A stretch of DNA of 64,000 nucleotides, taken from NCBI GenBank assembly GCA_002410325.1, contig DHRK01000055.1:13640-77639 (forward strand), written 5' to 3'. Under the pieces are notes generated by a model. It worked only from the letters and a program-made list of their open reading frames with translations. It ran no database searches and had not been told where the DNA came from. The translations under genes were made by a program, and so were the position numbers. Below are positions 35,141-43,830 of the stretch, piece by piece; position 1 is the stretch's first letter, and every line of letters starts with the position of its first letter. This DNA is from Syntrophomonas sp. UBA5314. Lineage in GTDB: Bacteria > Bacillota > Syntrophomonadia > Syntrophomonadales > Syntrophomonadaceae.

Positions 35141-36022
35141 TTAGGGCAGCCACATCTTGACTGCCGAGGGGCAGACGCTGACTTCCCAGGGCAGCCCGGG
35201 GCCGATTTCCCCGTCAAGATCGGTACTGGTATCGGGCTCCAATTCAATCCGGAATTGTTTGCCCTGGCAATAGTAGATATTGTCGTCCTGCAGCAGCTGT
35301 CCCCGCAAAAAATTATAGAGCAGCTGGGTAGCCTGGTGCAGGGATACCGGTTTAATGGCCAGAAAATCCAGCAGCCCGTCATTCATGTCGCTGGCTGGCA
35401 TTAAGCCTTGAAATCCTCCGGCGGTTCCGCCGTTTAAGACCAGGAAGAGCATGGCATCCATGGATGTCTTTTGGCCGTCTACCTCCATTTTTAAATGCAT
35501 GGTTTGCACCCGGGGTATTTTCTCCAGCGACTTGAGCAAATAGGCTCCCCGGCCCAGTACGTTTTTTAGCCGGTATTGGACTTCATGGGCGGTATCGGTT
35601 AAAAGGCCGGCTGCCGCCACATTTATGAAATAGCGCTCATTTACTCTGCCCAAATCGATGTCAGTCAGATGGCCTTCGCTTAGCAGCCGGCAATACTGCT
35701 GGCATTTAAAGGGGATGTTCAAGTGGGTGGCGACATCATTGGAAGTGCCGACCGGAAAGATGCCCACCGGAATTTTGTAACCCGTTTTCATCAGTGCGTT
35801 GACCAGGCCGTGGATGGTTCCGTCTCCGCCTGCGGCCACCAGGGTATGTATATCTTGGGGATCAAGGCCTGCCAAATGCTGTTCAATGTCGGCATTGCTG
35901 CTGATACGGCGGGGCAGTACCTGAAGCTTGGCATCCTGCAAATTCTCGAAGACCTGGTCCAGGCGGTTTTTAAAACGGCCGCCGCCGGCGACTGGATTGT
36001 AATACAAGACTACTTTTTGCAA
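35141..36022 (-). CDS. YegS/DgkB-type lipid kinase
   Basis: A 293-residue diacylglycerol-kinase catalytic-domain protein. The nucleotide motif GGDGT is at 65-69, with YYNPVAGGG at the start and FPVGTSNDVATHLNIP after it. The C-terminal beta domain has NGGTAGGFQGLMPASDMNDGLLD. It phosphorylates diacylglycerol or a related lipid at the membrane. TTG 36022 follows AAAGGGGG. It is of normal length and lies in a monocistronic or two-gene minus-strand unit. Confidence 0.9.
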   Translation of the reverse strand: MQKVVLYYNPVAGGGRFKNRLDQVFENLQDAKLQVLPRRISSNADIEQHLAGLDPQDIHTLVAAGGDGTIHGLVNALMKTGYKIPVGIFPVGTSNDVATHLNIPFKCQQYCRLLSEGHLTDIDLGRVNERYFINVAAAGLLTDTAHEVQYRLKNVLGRGAYLLKSLEKIPRVQTMHLKMEVDGQKTSMDAMLFLVLNGGTAGGFQGLMPASDMNDGLLDFLAIKPVSLHQATQLLYNFLRGQLLQDDNIYYCQGKQFRIELEPDTSTDLDGEIGPGLPWEVSVCPSAVKMWLP

Positions 36023-36204
36023 GACGCACCCCCTTTACGTTCAATAGTAACCGAGTCCGGCCGATTTGCAAAGCAAAGCTACGGGCTGCTGCACTGTCTT
36101 TTTGCAAATAAATTGTAAGAGCCATCGTTCTTTTTAAGGAAGGGCTTAGAAATCTAGAAAAGTTGTGGTATATTGATTTTCAGGAAATAAGGGGAGAGTG
36201 AAAT

Positions 36205-36855
36205 ATGGGGTTTCAGCTTTTCCCCACGGGTATTGTCGTGGGTTTTTGCATTGCCGCGCCGGTTGGCCCAATCGCCCTGCTTTGCATTCAACGGGGCTTG
36301 CGCTACGGGTTTAAAGCGGGATTGGTCACCGGGATAGGGGCGGCGATGGCCGATGCGTTATACGCCGGATTAGCCGGCTGGGGGCTGGTCTGGCTTTCTT
36401 CATTTATCAGCTACCGCCACACCGGGCTTCAGATGATAACCGGGGTGTTTTTCGTCATCATGGGGGTGCGCTCCTTAAGCACCCGTCCCATGGCTAAAAC
36501 GGAGGACCCGGGATCCGCCCGCCGTTGGGGGCTGTTTGCCAGCAGCTTTTTCCTCACCCTTTCCAATCCCATGACTTTTCTGGCCTTTGCCGCGGTTTTT
36601 GCCGGGCTGGGCTTATCAGCCGCCCATCACAGCCCTTCGGCACTGATGCTGATGGCCGGGGTAGCCGCCGGATCAGCCGGTTGGTGGCTGCTGCTCTGCA
36701 CTCTGGTGCATTTCTTTCACACCCGCCTCAATGAGAACCATGTCCGCTATATCAACTGCGTTACCGGAGCGGTTATCATGGTTATCGGGGTATACCTTTT
36801 CCTTTACTCAAGCGGTCTAGTCCATTCGTTTCTTCCTGTACAAGCCGGTCTATAG
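36205..36855 (+). CDS. LysE/RhtB-family exporter
   Basis: A 216-residue membrane protein with about six hydrophobic helices. It shows the LysE signatures FCIAAPVGPIALLCIQRGL near the N-terminus, GLVTGIGAAMADALYAG and LTLSNPMTFLAFAAVFAG. The family exports amino acids and similar metabolites. ATG 36205 has GGGGAGAG upstream. Its 3' end overlaps the convergent gene at 36782 by 74 bases. Confidence 0.85.
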   Translation: MGFQLFPTGIVVGFCIAAPVGPIALLCIQRGLRYGFKAGLVTGIGAAMADALYAGLAGWGLVWLSSFISYRHTGLQMITGVFFVIMGVRSLSTRPMAKTEDPGSARRWGLFASSFFLTLSNPMTFLAFAAVFAGLGLSAAHHSPSALMLMAGVAAGSAGWWLLLCTLVHFFHTRLNENHVRYINCVTGAVIMVIGVYLFLYSSGLVHSFLPVQAGL

Positions 36856-37735
36856 ACAGCGGGATTCCTTTGTGAGGAGCCAGTTCCAGGGTCAGGGCCG
36901 TAGCCGGGCAGTGGGAAACACATAGCCCGCAGCCCATGCATTTTTCGAGATCAAAATAAGGCCGCTCTTCATCCCGGACGGCTGCCGAAAAGGGGCAAAC
37001 GGTGCTGCACACTCCGCAGGCGCTGCATTCCTCTTCATCCAGCCGGGGCAGGTAGCCGGAATGAGTTAAACGCGGAGCCCCCCGTTCAAAAGACTTCATT
37101 CCCAGGCAGCAGCAGCTGCAGCAATTGCAGATACAGTAGAACCGGTTATGCATGGCGTCTTTAAACCAGGCGGTGTGAATATGACCGCGCTCTTCTTCGC
37201 TCTTCAGTATATCCAGGGCCTCATCGAGGTCGATAAAGCGCGCCCGGCCGGGCTGGTGCTCTACCGCAAAACTGGCAAACGGCTCACCCACTACCAGGCA
37301 GACCTCCCGGGGCTGGCAGCCGTCCTTTTTTTGTTCGCGGCAGGGGCAGCGCATGGCCACCAGGCTCCGGGGCTGTTCCATAATGATATCCCGGGCCAGC
37401 GGGTAGGGGACAACGTGCTCCAGGTTGCGCAGCTCGACCGCCTGGTTAAGGCTTACCAGTTTGACGGCATCGGTGCCGGTGAGGACTTTGCCGTGATAGC
37501 TGTCCGCCGATTCGGGGCGGCCGGGTTTCATAAACCAGGACCAGGTGGCCGGTTTTAAATACCAGTGAGGGCGGGAGCCGTAAATATATCCTTCCAGCTT
37601 CTTGAAAAAGGGCAGGGGGCTCAAGCTCCAGAAAGCCCGGGTGGATTTCCCGGGTTTAAGGCTTCGTTCGAGCATTATCCATAGCATGGCGATGATGATA
37701 ACGGGTGCCAGCAATATCAAAAGCCAGGGGCTCAT
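36782..37735 (-). CDS. Membrane-anchored 2[4Fe-4S] ferredoxin-like protein
   Basis: A 317-residue protein with an N-terminal transmembrane helix (1-22) and two C-terminal ferredoxin clusters, C237-x2-C-x2-C-x3-C247 and C266-x2-C-x2-C-x3-C276. A striking CICNCCSCCC run at 201-210 and the segment RCPCREQKKDGCQPREVC near 130-146 add up to ten more Cys. The first part resembles other 4Fe-4S proteins with a Cys-rich insertion. An electron-transfer role at the membrane is likely; the partner is unknown. The 3' end overlaps the LysE gene. Confidence 0.75.
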   Translation of the reverse strand: MSPWLLILLAPVIIIAMLWIMLERSLKPGKSTRAFWSLSPLPFFKKLEGYIYGSRPHWYLKPATWSWFMKPGRPESADSYHGKVLTGTDAVKLVSLNQAVELRNLEHVVPYPLARDIIMEQPRSLVAMRCPCREQKKDGCQPREVCLVVGEPFASFAVEHQPGRARFIDLDEALDILKSEEERGHIHTAWFKDAMHNRFYCICNCCSCCCLGMKSFERGAPRLTHSGYLPRLDEEECSACGVCSTVCPFSAAVRDEERPYFDLEKCMGCGLCVSHCPATALTLELAPHKGIPLSIDRLVQEETNGLDRLSKGKGIPR

Positions 37736-37781
37736 TTTCCATTCACTCCCTGAATCGCTTAAATTCCTTCATAATGATCAA

Positions 37782-38393
37782 TTACCCGGTTGAGCCACGA
37801 CCAGGTTTCCTTTTTTGGTCGGCTATGATCTGATTTAAACGATCCCGGCCCGGGCCGCCTGAATAGTCCTGCGCCAGAATGTCCATCAGCAGGATATCGT
37901 AAAACCGCCCGTTGACCAGGCGGGCCTGCCTGAGGCAGCCGGCCTTTTTAAATCCGCATTGGACGTAACAGCGGCCCGCCCTGCGGTTGAATTCGTAGTG
38001 GATGAGGGATATGCTGTTGAGATTCAAAATGAAAAAAGCATGATCGAGCAGCAGCTTTATGGCTTCCTGCCCATATCCCCGACTGCGATATTCGGACTCC
38101 CCGATCATGATGCCCAGTTCGCCGCGGCGGTTGACCCAGTCTACATTTACTAGACCGCACCCGCCGATGTGTCGGTCATCTTCACAGAGACGGATTGAAA
38201 AATGGGGTTCGCCTCTTTCCATGACCCCGGTGATAAACTGTTCTTCATTGATCCGGTTAAAAAGCTGGCCGTTGGCCTGTAAAAAGATAAAGGTGTCCGG
38301 GTCGTTTAGCCAGCGAATATAGTTGGGAGCATCATCGATGTCCATGGGTGTCAAATATACCCTTTCTCCCACCAACCTTCGAGCCGCTTCCAT
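37782..38393 (-). CDS. RimJ/RimL-type GNAT acetyltransferase
   Basis: A 203-residue GNAT protein. It has VYLTPMDIDDAPNYIRWLNDP, HIGGCGLVNVDW, ELGIMIGESEYRSRGYGQEAIKLLLDHAF (acetyl-CoA loop) and the terminal FKKAGCLRQARLVNGRFYDILLM, as in ribosomal-protein or spermidine acetyltransferases. AGAGGGGG precedes ATG 38393. A basic tail of about 20 residues follows the domain. The substrate is unknown. Confidence 0.85.
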   Translation of the reverse strand: MEAARRLVGERVYLTPMDIDDAPNYIRWLNDPDTFIFLQANGQLFNRINEEQFITGVMERGEPHFSIRLCEDDRHIGGCGLVNVDWVNRRGELGIMIGESEYRSRGYGQEAIKLLLDHAFFILNLNSISLIHYEFNRRAGRCYVQCGFKKAGCLRQARLVNGRFYDILLMDILAQDYSGGPGRDRLNQIIADQKRKPGRGSTG

Positions 38394-38553
38394 AAGCTTA
38401 CCCCCTCTTGCTGCTTCATTGAAATTCTTAAGAGTATATTATACCAGATTAAGGCAATTTTATCGGGTCGGCGGAGGTATTAAAGAAATATTTAATAGGG
38501 TGAAGTTCGGTGGTGAATTATAATCACAAGATGCTGTGCTACAAATTTCTGGA

Positions 38554-38583
38554 TTGGACAAATCAAAATGCAATTTCTATACT
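38554..38583 (+). promoter_or_regulatory. Possible sigma-A promoter of the CBS-PAS activator
   Basis: TTGGAC (38554-38559), an 18-base spacer and TATACT (38578-38583) lie 34 bases before ATG 38618. Confidence 0.4.
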
Positions 38584-38617
38584 GATAGCATAGAATTCAG
38601 GCCAGGGGGGTGGGCAA

Positions 38618-40435
38618 ATGCCGGAATTACGCATTAGTGATCTTCAAGTGGGCGAGGCGATGACCAGGGACTTCGGAGTCGTTCGCCAGGATATGCTGAT
38701 TTCCGAACTGGTTGATCTGATGCCGAGCCATCACTGGGAAGAGGTAATGGTGCTCGATGATGACGAGCTATTTGCCGGAATGATTACCCGTGAACAGATC
38801 GTTCGCATCATATCACAGGGGCTGCCCCAGGATCGGCCGGTGAAAACCCTGTGCAGCAGCCGCACCATTACCACTACCTCGGAAGAAGAGCTGGTTGATG
38901 CGCGGGACGTTATGCGCAAACGCAAAATCGGGCGTTTACCGGTGCTCGATAATGAGGGCCGGGTGGTGGGGGTGCTGACCGCCCGTGACGTATGCAACGG
39001 ATTTTCCTCCAAGCTGGAGATGCTGGGGGAGCACATGTATGCGGTAATGGAAAATATATCGGATGCTATACAAGTTATCGACTGCGATGGAATGGTAAGC
39101 TTCTGGAATCGGGGAGCGGAAAAGCTTTTCGGGATAAAGGCCCGGGATATCATGGGGCGCAATCTGGCTGAATTTATGCCTGATGATCTGCCGCTGAGAG
39201 TGATTGAAAGCCTGGAACCGATTTATAATACTTTAACCGAAGTGAAAGAGGGGGTTTATATACGGCGCAACGCCGTTCCGGTTGTATTCTCTAATGGCGA
39301 GATTGTTGGGTCGGTCTGCACCAGCCAGGATGTCAGCCAGATAATGAATTTAATTAACAAGCTGGATAAAGCTAAAAGCCGGGTGCGCAATCTGGAGCGC
39401 CTATTTGGCGAAACGGAAAATAAAGACGAACTGTTTTATACGATAAACCCGGAAACTCTTAAGATATTACAGCAGGCCCGCCGGGTGGCGGCGACTGACG
39501 CCACGGTGCTTATCACGGGGGAAAGCGGCACCGGCAAAGAACTGCTGGCCAATGTCATTTACCGGGAAAGCAAGCGCAATGACAAGCCTTTTATTGAGAT
39601 AAACTGTGGAGCCATCCCCGAGACTCTTTTTGAGAGTGAGATGTTCGGCTACGAAGCCGGGTCTTTTACAGGAGCTTTGAAGAGTGGCAAGCCCGGTAAG
39701 TTTGAACTGGCCCGGGGAGGCACCCTGTTTTTGGATGAAGTGGGCGAGCTGCCCTATGAGATGCAGAGCAAGCTCTTGCGGGTTTTGCAGGAAAAGACCT
39801 TTTATCGAGTGGGGGGAACGGTCCCCATCACCAGTAATGTGCGGGTTATGGCCGCTTCCAACCAGCCCATGGAGCGTATGGTGGAAGAAAATCGCTTCCG
39901 CCGCGATCTGTATTACCGCCTGAGCGTAGTAGTGCTGGAAGTTCCGCCCCTACGTGAACGCCGTGACGATATACCCGGTCTTACCCGGCTGTTTGTAAAA
40001 AGGCTGGCCAGTGAATATGGCAGAGAGGTTGAAGGAATAGAATCCCAGGTTTTGGATGTTCTGTCAGCTTACAGCTGGCCGGGAAACGTAAGGCAATTAC
40101 GCAATCTCCTGGAGAGTGTTTTTATTCTTATGGATGGAAACGCTATCACCATGGAAGCACTGGAGGAAGCCGGTGTTTTAGATATGCTGCTTGATGAGGC
40201 CCGTACCGCGGGAAATGGCGATAGCGGCCCGTCAAGTTTGCCGCCTGATAATGCGGGGGGCAGCCTGGACGAGATGTTGGGCAGCCGTGAAAAAGAAGCC
40301 ATTCAGGAGGCTCTGAAAGCGGCTCGTTATAATAAGGCCCAGGCTGCGCAAATATTGGGAATTCCACGCAGCACTCTCTATTATAAAATGAAGGCCCTGG
40401 GAATACCGGTTGGGGAGAGAATTACCCTGACCTGA
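38618..40435 (+). CDS. CBS-CBS-PAS sigma-54 activator
   Basis: A 605-residue enhancer-binding protein. Two CBS domains (about 10-130), a PAS domain (138-245), a AAA+ domain with Walker A GESGTGKE at 301-308, GSFTGA at 348-353 (Ser for the usual Ala), FLDEVGELPYE and RRDLYYRLSV, and a Fis-type helix-turn-helix at the end. CBS pairs bind adenine nucleotides or related ligands, so this activator may sense energy charge (inference). A 165-base gap with a sigma-54 promoter separates its stop from the Hdr-like genes, which it probably controls. A GGGGGG-rich leader precedes ATG 38618. Confidence 0.92.
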   Translation: MPELRISDLQVGEAMTRDFGVVRQDMLISELVDLMPSHHWEEVMVLDDDELFAGMITREQIVRIISQGLPQDRPVKTLCSSRTITTTSEEELVDARDVMRKRKIGRLPVLDNEGRVVGVLTARDVCNGFSSKLEMLGEHMYAVMENISDAIQVIDCDGMVSFWNRGAEKLFGIKARDIMGRNLAEFMPDDLPLRVIESLEPIYNTLTEVKEGVYIRRNAVPVVFSNGEIVGSVCTSQDVSQIMNLINKLDKAKSRVRNLERLFGETENKDELFYTINPETLKILQQARRVAATDATVLITGESGTGKELLANVIYRESKRNDKPFIEINCGAIPETLFESEMFGYEAGSFTGALKSGKPGKFELARGGTLFLDEVGELPYEMQSKLLRVLQEKTFYRVGGTVPITSNVRVMAASNQPMERMVEENRFRRDLYYRLSVVVLEVPPLRERRDDIPGLTRLFVKRLASEYGREVEGIESQVLDVLSAYSWPGNVRQLRNLLESVFILMDGNAITMEALEEAGVLDMLLDEARTAGNGDSGPSSLPPDNAGGSLDEMLGSREKEAIQEALKAARYNKAQAAQILGIPRSTLYYKMKALGIPVGERITLT

Positions 40436-40469
40436 CAGGGAAAGAAATAATAAATAGATAATGAAGTGT

Positions 40470-40482
40470 ATCAAAAGTGTCC
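40470..40482. promoter_or_regulatory. Putative enhancer (UAS) for the Hdr operon
   Basis: ATCAAAAGTGTCC is the exact reverse complement of GGACACTTTTGAT at 6964-6976. Both lie about 100 bases upstream of a -24 element. Nearby TGTC/GACA arms (40479 onward) may extend the site. Confidence 0.55.
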
Positions 40483-40578
40483 GTTTTTTGACAGTGTAAT
40501 CGACAGAAAACTGACGCTTTTTTCTTTATGACAGCCGCTTGCAAAAGTAGAAAGCGGATTTTAATGGGCATGTGAAAC

Positions 40579-40594
40579 TTGGCACGCTTATTGC
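40579..40594 (+). promoter_or_regulatory. Sigma-54 (-24/-12) promoter of the Hdr-like operon
   Basis: TTGGCACGCTTATTGC is identical in all 16 bases to the promoter at 7070-7085 and matches the sigma-54 consensus exactly. The first ATG (40646) is 51 bases downstream. Confidence 0.9.
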
Positions 40595-40645
40595 TTATAG
40601 AAATAACGAGTGGGTAAGAGGCCCTATAGAAAGGAGAAGTGCCAG

Positions 40646-41245
40646 ATGGCTAAAGAAGGCTCAGACAAATGGGATGAGCGGTTGTACCAGAAGGTGGACC
40701 GCTATGGGCTGGTAAGTAATCTGGAGCAATGCTTGCAGTGCGGCAAGTGTACAGGCAATTGCCCGGTGGCAGCTATAACCCCGTCTTACAATCCGCGAGC
40801 TATTATAAACGATATTCTGGCGGGCAGCATCGAGCGCCTGCTGGACAGTGAGGAGATCTGGCGGTGCATGTGGTGCGCCAACTGCTATCGTGTTTGCCCG
40901 GTGGATATCAACTACCCGTTTTTAATCATGCAGCTGCGTTATATGGTTCTGGAAAAAGGCTATGGGCTCAAGTACGTTCTCCCCATCAATAAATTCGCTT
41001 TCCGGGCGATGGAGGAAGGCTTGACCTTCGTGCCCGGACAAAAAGGGAAGGAAAAGATTATGCGCCTGCGTTCCGGGGTAGAGGCCACTCCCTGGCCGGA
41101 AGTATCGGATAAGGCCAAGACGGAAATGGCGGAAATTTTTGCCCAGACCGGAGCCCGCCGCTGGATGGAAAACCTTGAGCAATTAGAAGAAAAACCCGTT
41201 CGCATGAGCTATCGGGAAGGGAGAATCATCCATGAAGGAAGCTAG
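40646..41245 (+). CDS. HdrC-like [4Fe-4S] subunit (C1)
   Basis: A 199-residue protein with two [4Fe-4S] motifs, C29-x2-C32-x2-C35-x3-C39 and C74-x2-C77-x2-C80-x3-C84, as in heterodisulfide reductase HdrC. There is no membrane helix. ATG 40646 follows AAAGGAG; the upstream frame start at 40610 is unlikely. It is first in the cluster and overlaps the HdrB-like gene by 14 bases. It should relay electrons between the flavin subunit and HdrB. The C-terminal 100 residues are less conserved. Confidence 0.9.
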   Translation: MAKEGSDKWDERLYQKVDRYGLVSNLEQCLQCGKCTGNCPVAAITPSYNPRAIINDILAGSIERLLDSEEIWRCMWCANCYRVCPVDINYPFLIMQLRYMVLEKGYGLKYVLPINKFAFRAMEEGLTFVPGQKGKEKIMRLRSGVEATPWPEVSDKAKTEMAEIFAQTGARRWMENLEQLEEKPVRMSYREGRIIHEGS

Positions 41246-42179
41246 AGTAATCAGTCCCGAAAAAAGAATACCGGATATTCCGGAAAAACTATTCTTGTTT
41301 CGCAGCTGCACAGGAAGCATGGAATACCCGGGCACTGAACAGGCCGTCAAATTTGTATTGGAGAAGCTGGGAGTTGAAGTGGTGATGGATGCGGATCAGA
41401 CCTGCTGTTCCGGTTACATTCTCACCTGTTCCGGCTACACCCCGGAAGCCTCTCTGGCGGTAACGGCCCGGAATCTGGCTTTGGTTGAGCAGAAGTACAA
41501 TCTGGACACCTATTGCTTCTGCAATGGCTGCTTCGGATACCTTAAGGAGCTTTCCCACCTGCTAAACCATGTGCCGGTTATTAAGGAGCAGTCCAACCAG
41601 CTGATCGGGCAGTGGGGCTACAATTATCAGGGAAAAACCAATATATACCATGTGCAGGAGCTGTATTACCGTCTTCTGGACAAAATTAAGGCTCAGGTGG
41701 TAAGGCCTTTGAACGGTTTGCGGGTCGGGGTTCATTACGGATGCCATTATCTGGCCCAGCAGTATGGAATCCTGGACGACGGAGACCTGCCCACCTTCCA
41801 TGAAGAGATCATTCAAGCCCTGGGGGGCACGCCGGTTTTCTACAAGGAAAGGCGCATGTGCTGCGGTTATGCGGTGGGCCGGGGTTTTACCCACAAAGAG
41901 AGCGTGGTTCAGCCTCACCTGGGGCGCAAATTTGACAGTGCCAAAGAAGAGGGCGTACAGTTGATGACCACGGTCTGTCCGGGCTGCAACACCGCTCTGG
42001 ATCGGGAACAGCCCCAATTGGCCAAACGGGGATTTGGACCCTATGATATACCGGTTATCGACCTGGCCCAGCTTATTGCTCTGGCTCTGGGCGCACCGGT
42101 AGCCAAACTGGGTTTTAACGCGAATACGGTGCCTGTAAACGGTGTACTTGATATAGTCGGCGTGGGGAAAGGAGAATAG
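41232..42179 (+). CDS. HdrB-like CCG-domain subunit (B1)
   Basis: A 315-residue protein with two CCG repeats. The first is C26...C58-C59...C97-x2-C100; the second is C171...C210-C211...C249-x2-C252. These bind the noncubane iron-sulfur clusters of HdrB, where disulfides are cleaved or formed. The start overlaps hdrC1 and the stop is 3 bases before the HdrA-like start, so translation is coupled. The substrate is probably not CoM-S-S-CoB, since this is not a methanogen. Confidence 0.9.
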   Translation: MKEARVISPEKRIPDIPEKLFLFRSCTGSMEYPGTEQAVKFVLEKLGVEVVMDADQTCCSGYILTCSGYTPEASLAVTARNLALVEQKYNLDTYCFCNGCFGYLKELSHLLNHVPVIKEQSNQLIGQWGYNYQGKTNIYHVQELYYRLLDKIKAQVVRPLNGLRVGVHYGCHYLAQQYGILDDGDLPTFHEEIIQALGGTPVFYKERRMCCGYAVGRGFTHKESVVQPHLGRKFDSAKEEGVQLMTTVCPGCNTALDREQPQLAKRGFGPYDIPVIDLAQLIALALGAPVAKLGFNANTVPVNGVLDIVGVGKGE

Positions 42180-42182
42180 ACC

Positions 42183-43220
42183 ATGAGTGATAGAGCAGAG
42201 AAAACCGCACTGGTTATAGGGGGCGGCATAGCCGGACTGGAAGCTGCTATAACCATTGCCGGGGCCGGGCATCAGGTAATACTGGTGGAAAAAAGCCCCC
42301 AGCTGGGAGGCACCACCCGCGAGCTGTACAGCAGCTTCCCGCACTGGGAAAACCCGGCTGAACTGCTGCAGGGCAAAATTGATGAAGCGCAAAAGACCGG
42401 AGTGCAGGTAAAAACCGGTTTCGAAGTCATATCCAGCCAAAAGCAGGCGACGGGCTACCAGGTGGTCCTGGAGGGACCCGGACAAAAGCGGGAGGAGCTG
42501 GCCGCTGACGCGGTGGTGGTGGCTACCGGATTTGAACTCTTCGACGTTTCGGCTTATGGCGAATACGGCTATGGAAGCTATCCGGGCGTAGTCAACACTC
42601 TGGAGTTTGAAGCCCGCCTGCGGGAATGGGCTCGTGGTGAAGGCAAAGAAGCGCCTCCCCAAACGGTGGCCTTTATAAAATGCGTCGGCAGCCGGGACCG
42701 CTCCAAGGGCTACCCCTACTGCTCCAAGATATGCTGCATGATCACCGCCAAGCAGGCCGGGCTGGTAAAGGAGCTTTGGCCCGATAGCAAATGTTACGTC
42801 TTTTACATGGATTACCGGGCGGCCGGGAAGGGATATGAAGAATTCGTACGCTCCGTCATTGAAGAGAAGCATGTAAGGTACACGAGAGGCCGCCCGGCCA
42901 AAATCCTTCCCGAGGACGGGCGACTCCTGATCCGCACCGAAGACACCCTGATGGGGGTGCCGGTGGAGATACGGGCGGATATGGTGGTTCTGGCCGCGGC
43001 CATGCAGCCCGGCCCGGGCACCCGGGAGATGAGCCGTATATTTGATTTGAACACTGACCAATATGGCTTTTTAGAACCCTTGAGCGGCCAGGCGGCCCGG
43101 GTCGGAGAACGGGTCTTTGCCGCCGGCGGCTGCATCTTCCCGGTGGAAAACCAGGGGGCCCTGCAGCAGGGCGCGGCCGCCGGCGCCGGCGTGGTTGCGC
43201 TCTTTAACCAGGCCAGATAA
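42183..43220 (+). CDS. HdrA-like FAD subunit, short form
   Basis: A 345-residue flavoprotein. It has the FAD motif VIGGGIAGLEAAITIAGAG at the N-terminus and the Hdr hallmark FIKCVGSRDRSKGYPYCSKICCM near residue 165, with CCM Cys ligands. It ends FAAGGCIFPVENQGALQQG. Methanogen HdrA is about 650 residues; the N-terminal cluster domain and C-terminal ferredoxin domains are missing here. This matches the short HdrA of sHdr-type complexes. No MvhD or hydrogenase gene adjoins. It is the flavin core of the complex. Confidence 0.9.
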   Translation: MSDRAEKTALVIGGGIAGLEAAITIAGAGHQVILVEKSPQLGGTTRELYSSFPHWENPAELLQGKIDEAQKTGVQVKTGFEVISSQKQATGYQVVLEGPGQKREELAADAVVVATGFELFDVSAYGEYGYGSYPGVVNTLEFEARLREWARGEGKEAPPQTVAFIKCVGSRDRSKGYPYCSKICCMITAKQAGLVKELWPDSKCYVFYMDYRAAGKGYEEFVRSVIEEKHVRYTRGRPAKILPEDGRLLIRTEDTLMGVPVEIRADMVVLAAAMQPGPGTREMSRIFDLNTDQYGFLEPLSGQAARVGERVFAAGGCIFPVENQGALQQGAAAGAGVVALFNQAR

Positions 43221-43231
43221 GGAGGGAGCCC

Positions 43232-43828
43232 ATGTCTGAAACGATGCCAAAACCGGTGGCCAGCTTTTTCCCGGCCCTAAGGCTGGATGAACTCGATGAT
43301 GCCCTGGCCCGAGAGATAAAAGAAGAATGTGGAGTGGATGTGGAGCTCTGCCTGGAATGCGGAAAATGCTCGGGCGGGTGTTCCAACGGCCATATTTTCG
43401 ATTACACTCCCCGAAAAATTGTACAGCTTATCAAGCTGGGCGATAGAGAGCGCCTCTTGCACATGGACGCCCTGTGGACCTGTGTTTCCTGTCAGCTTTG
43501 CTGGGATCGGTGCCCCTCGGCGATCAATGTGGCCCGGGTGATGGATTATTTAAGGGAGCAGACCTATAAGGAAAACGTGCCGCCTACCCGCAAAGAAGTG
43601 GCTCTTTTCCACGAGTTGATGCTGGGGTCGGTGGAGAGGATCGGCCGGGTGGCCGAGACCCGGCTGGTCTTGGAGTTCAATATCAAAACCAAGCAGTACA
43701 CCAAGGATGCCGACATCGGACCCAAAATGTTTTTCAAGGGCAAATTAAATCCCTTTACTTCGGGGATAAAGAAGATAGAAGAAGTAAGGCAGATATTCCG
43801 GAAAAACCCGCTGAGAAAGGAGGTTTAG
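43232..43828 (+). CDS. HdrC-like [4Fe-4S] subunit (C2)
   Basis: A 198-residue second HdrC. Clusters are C40-x2-C43-x2-C46-x3-C50 and C84-x2-C87-x2-C90-x3-C94 (LECGKCSGGC, VSCQLCWDRC). AAGGAGG precedes ATG 43232, 11 bases after hdrA. It differs clearly from C1 (beyond the Cys pattern there is little identity), so it is an old duplication or separate subunit. In sHdr complexes a hypothetical gene stands between A and C2; here it is absent. Confidence 0.88.
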   Translation: MSETMPKPVASFFPALRLDELDDALAREIKEECGVDVELCLECGKCSGGCSNGHIFDYTPRKIVQLIKLGDRERLLHMDALWTCVSCQLCWDRCPSAINVARVMDYLREQTYKENVPPTRKEVALFHELMLGSVERIGRVAETRLVLEFNIKTKQYTKDADIGPKMFFKGKLNPFTSGIKKIEEVRQIFRKNPLRKEV

Positions 43829-43830
43829 CC

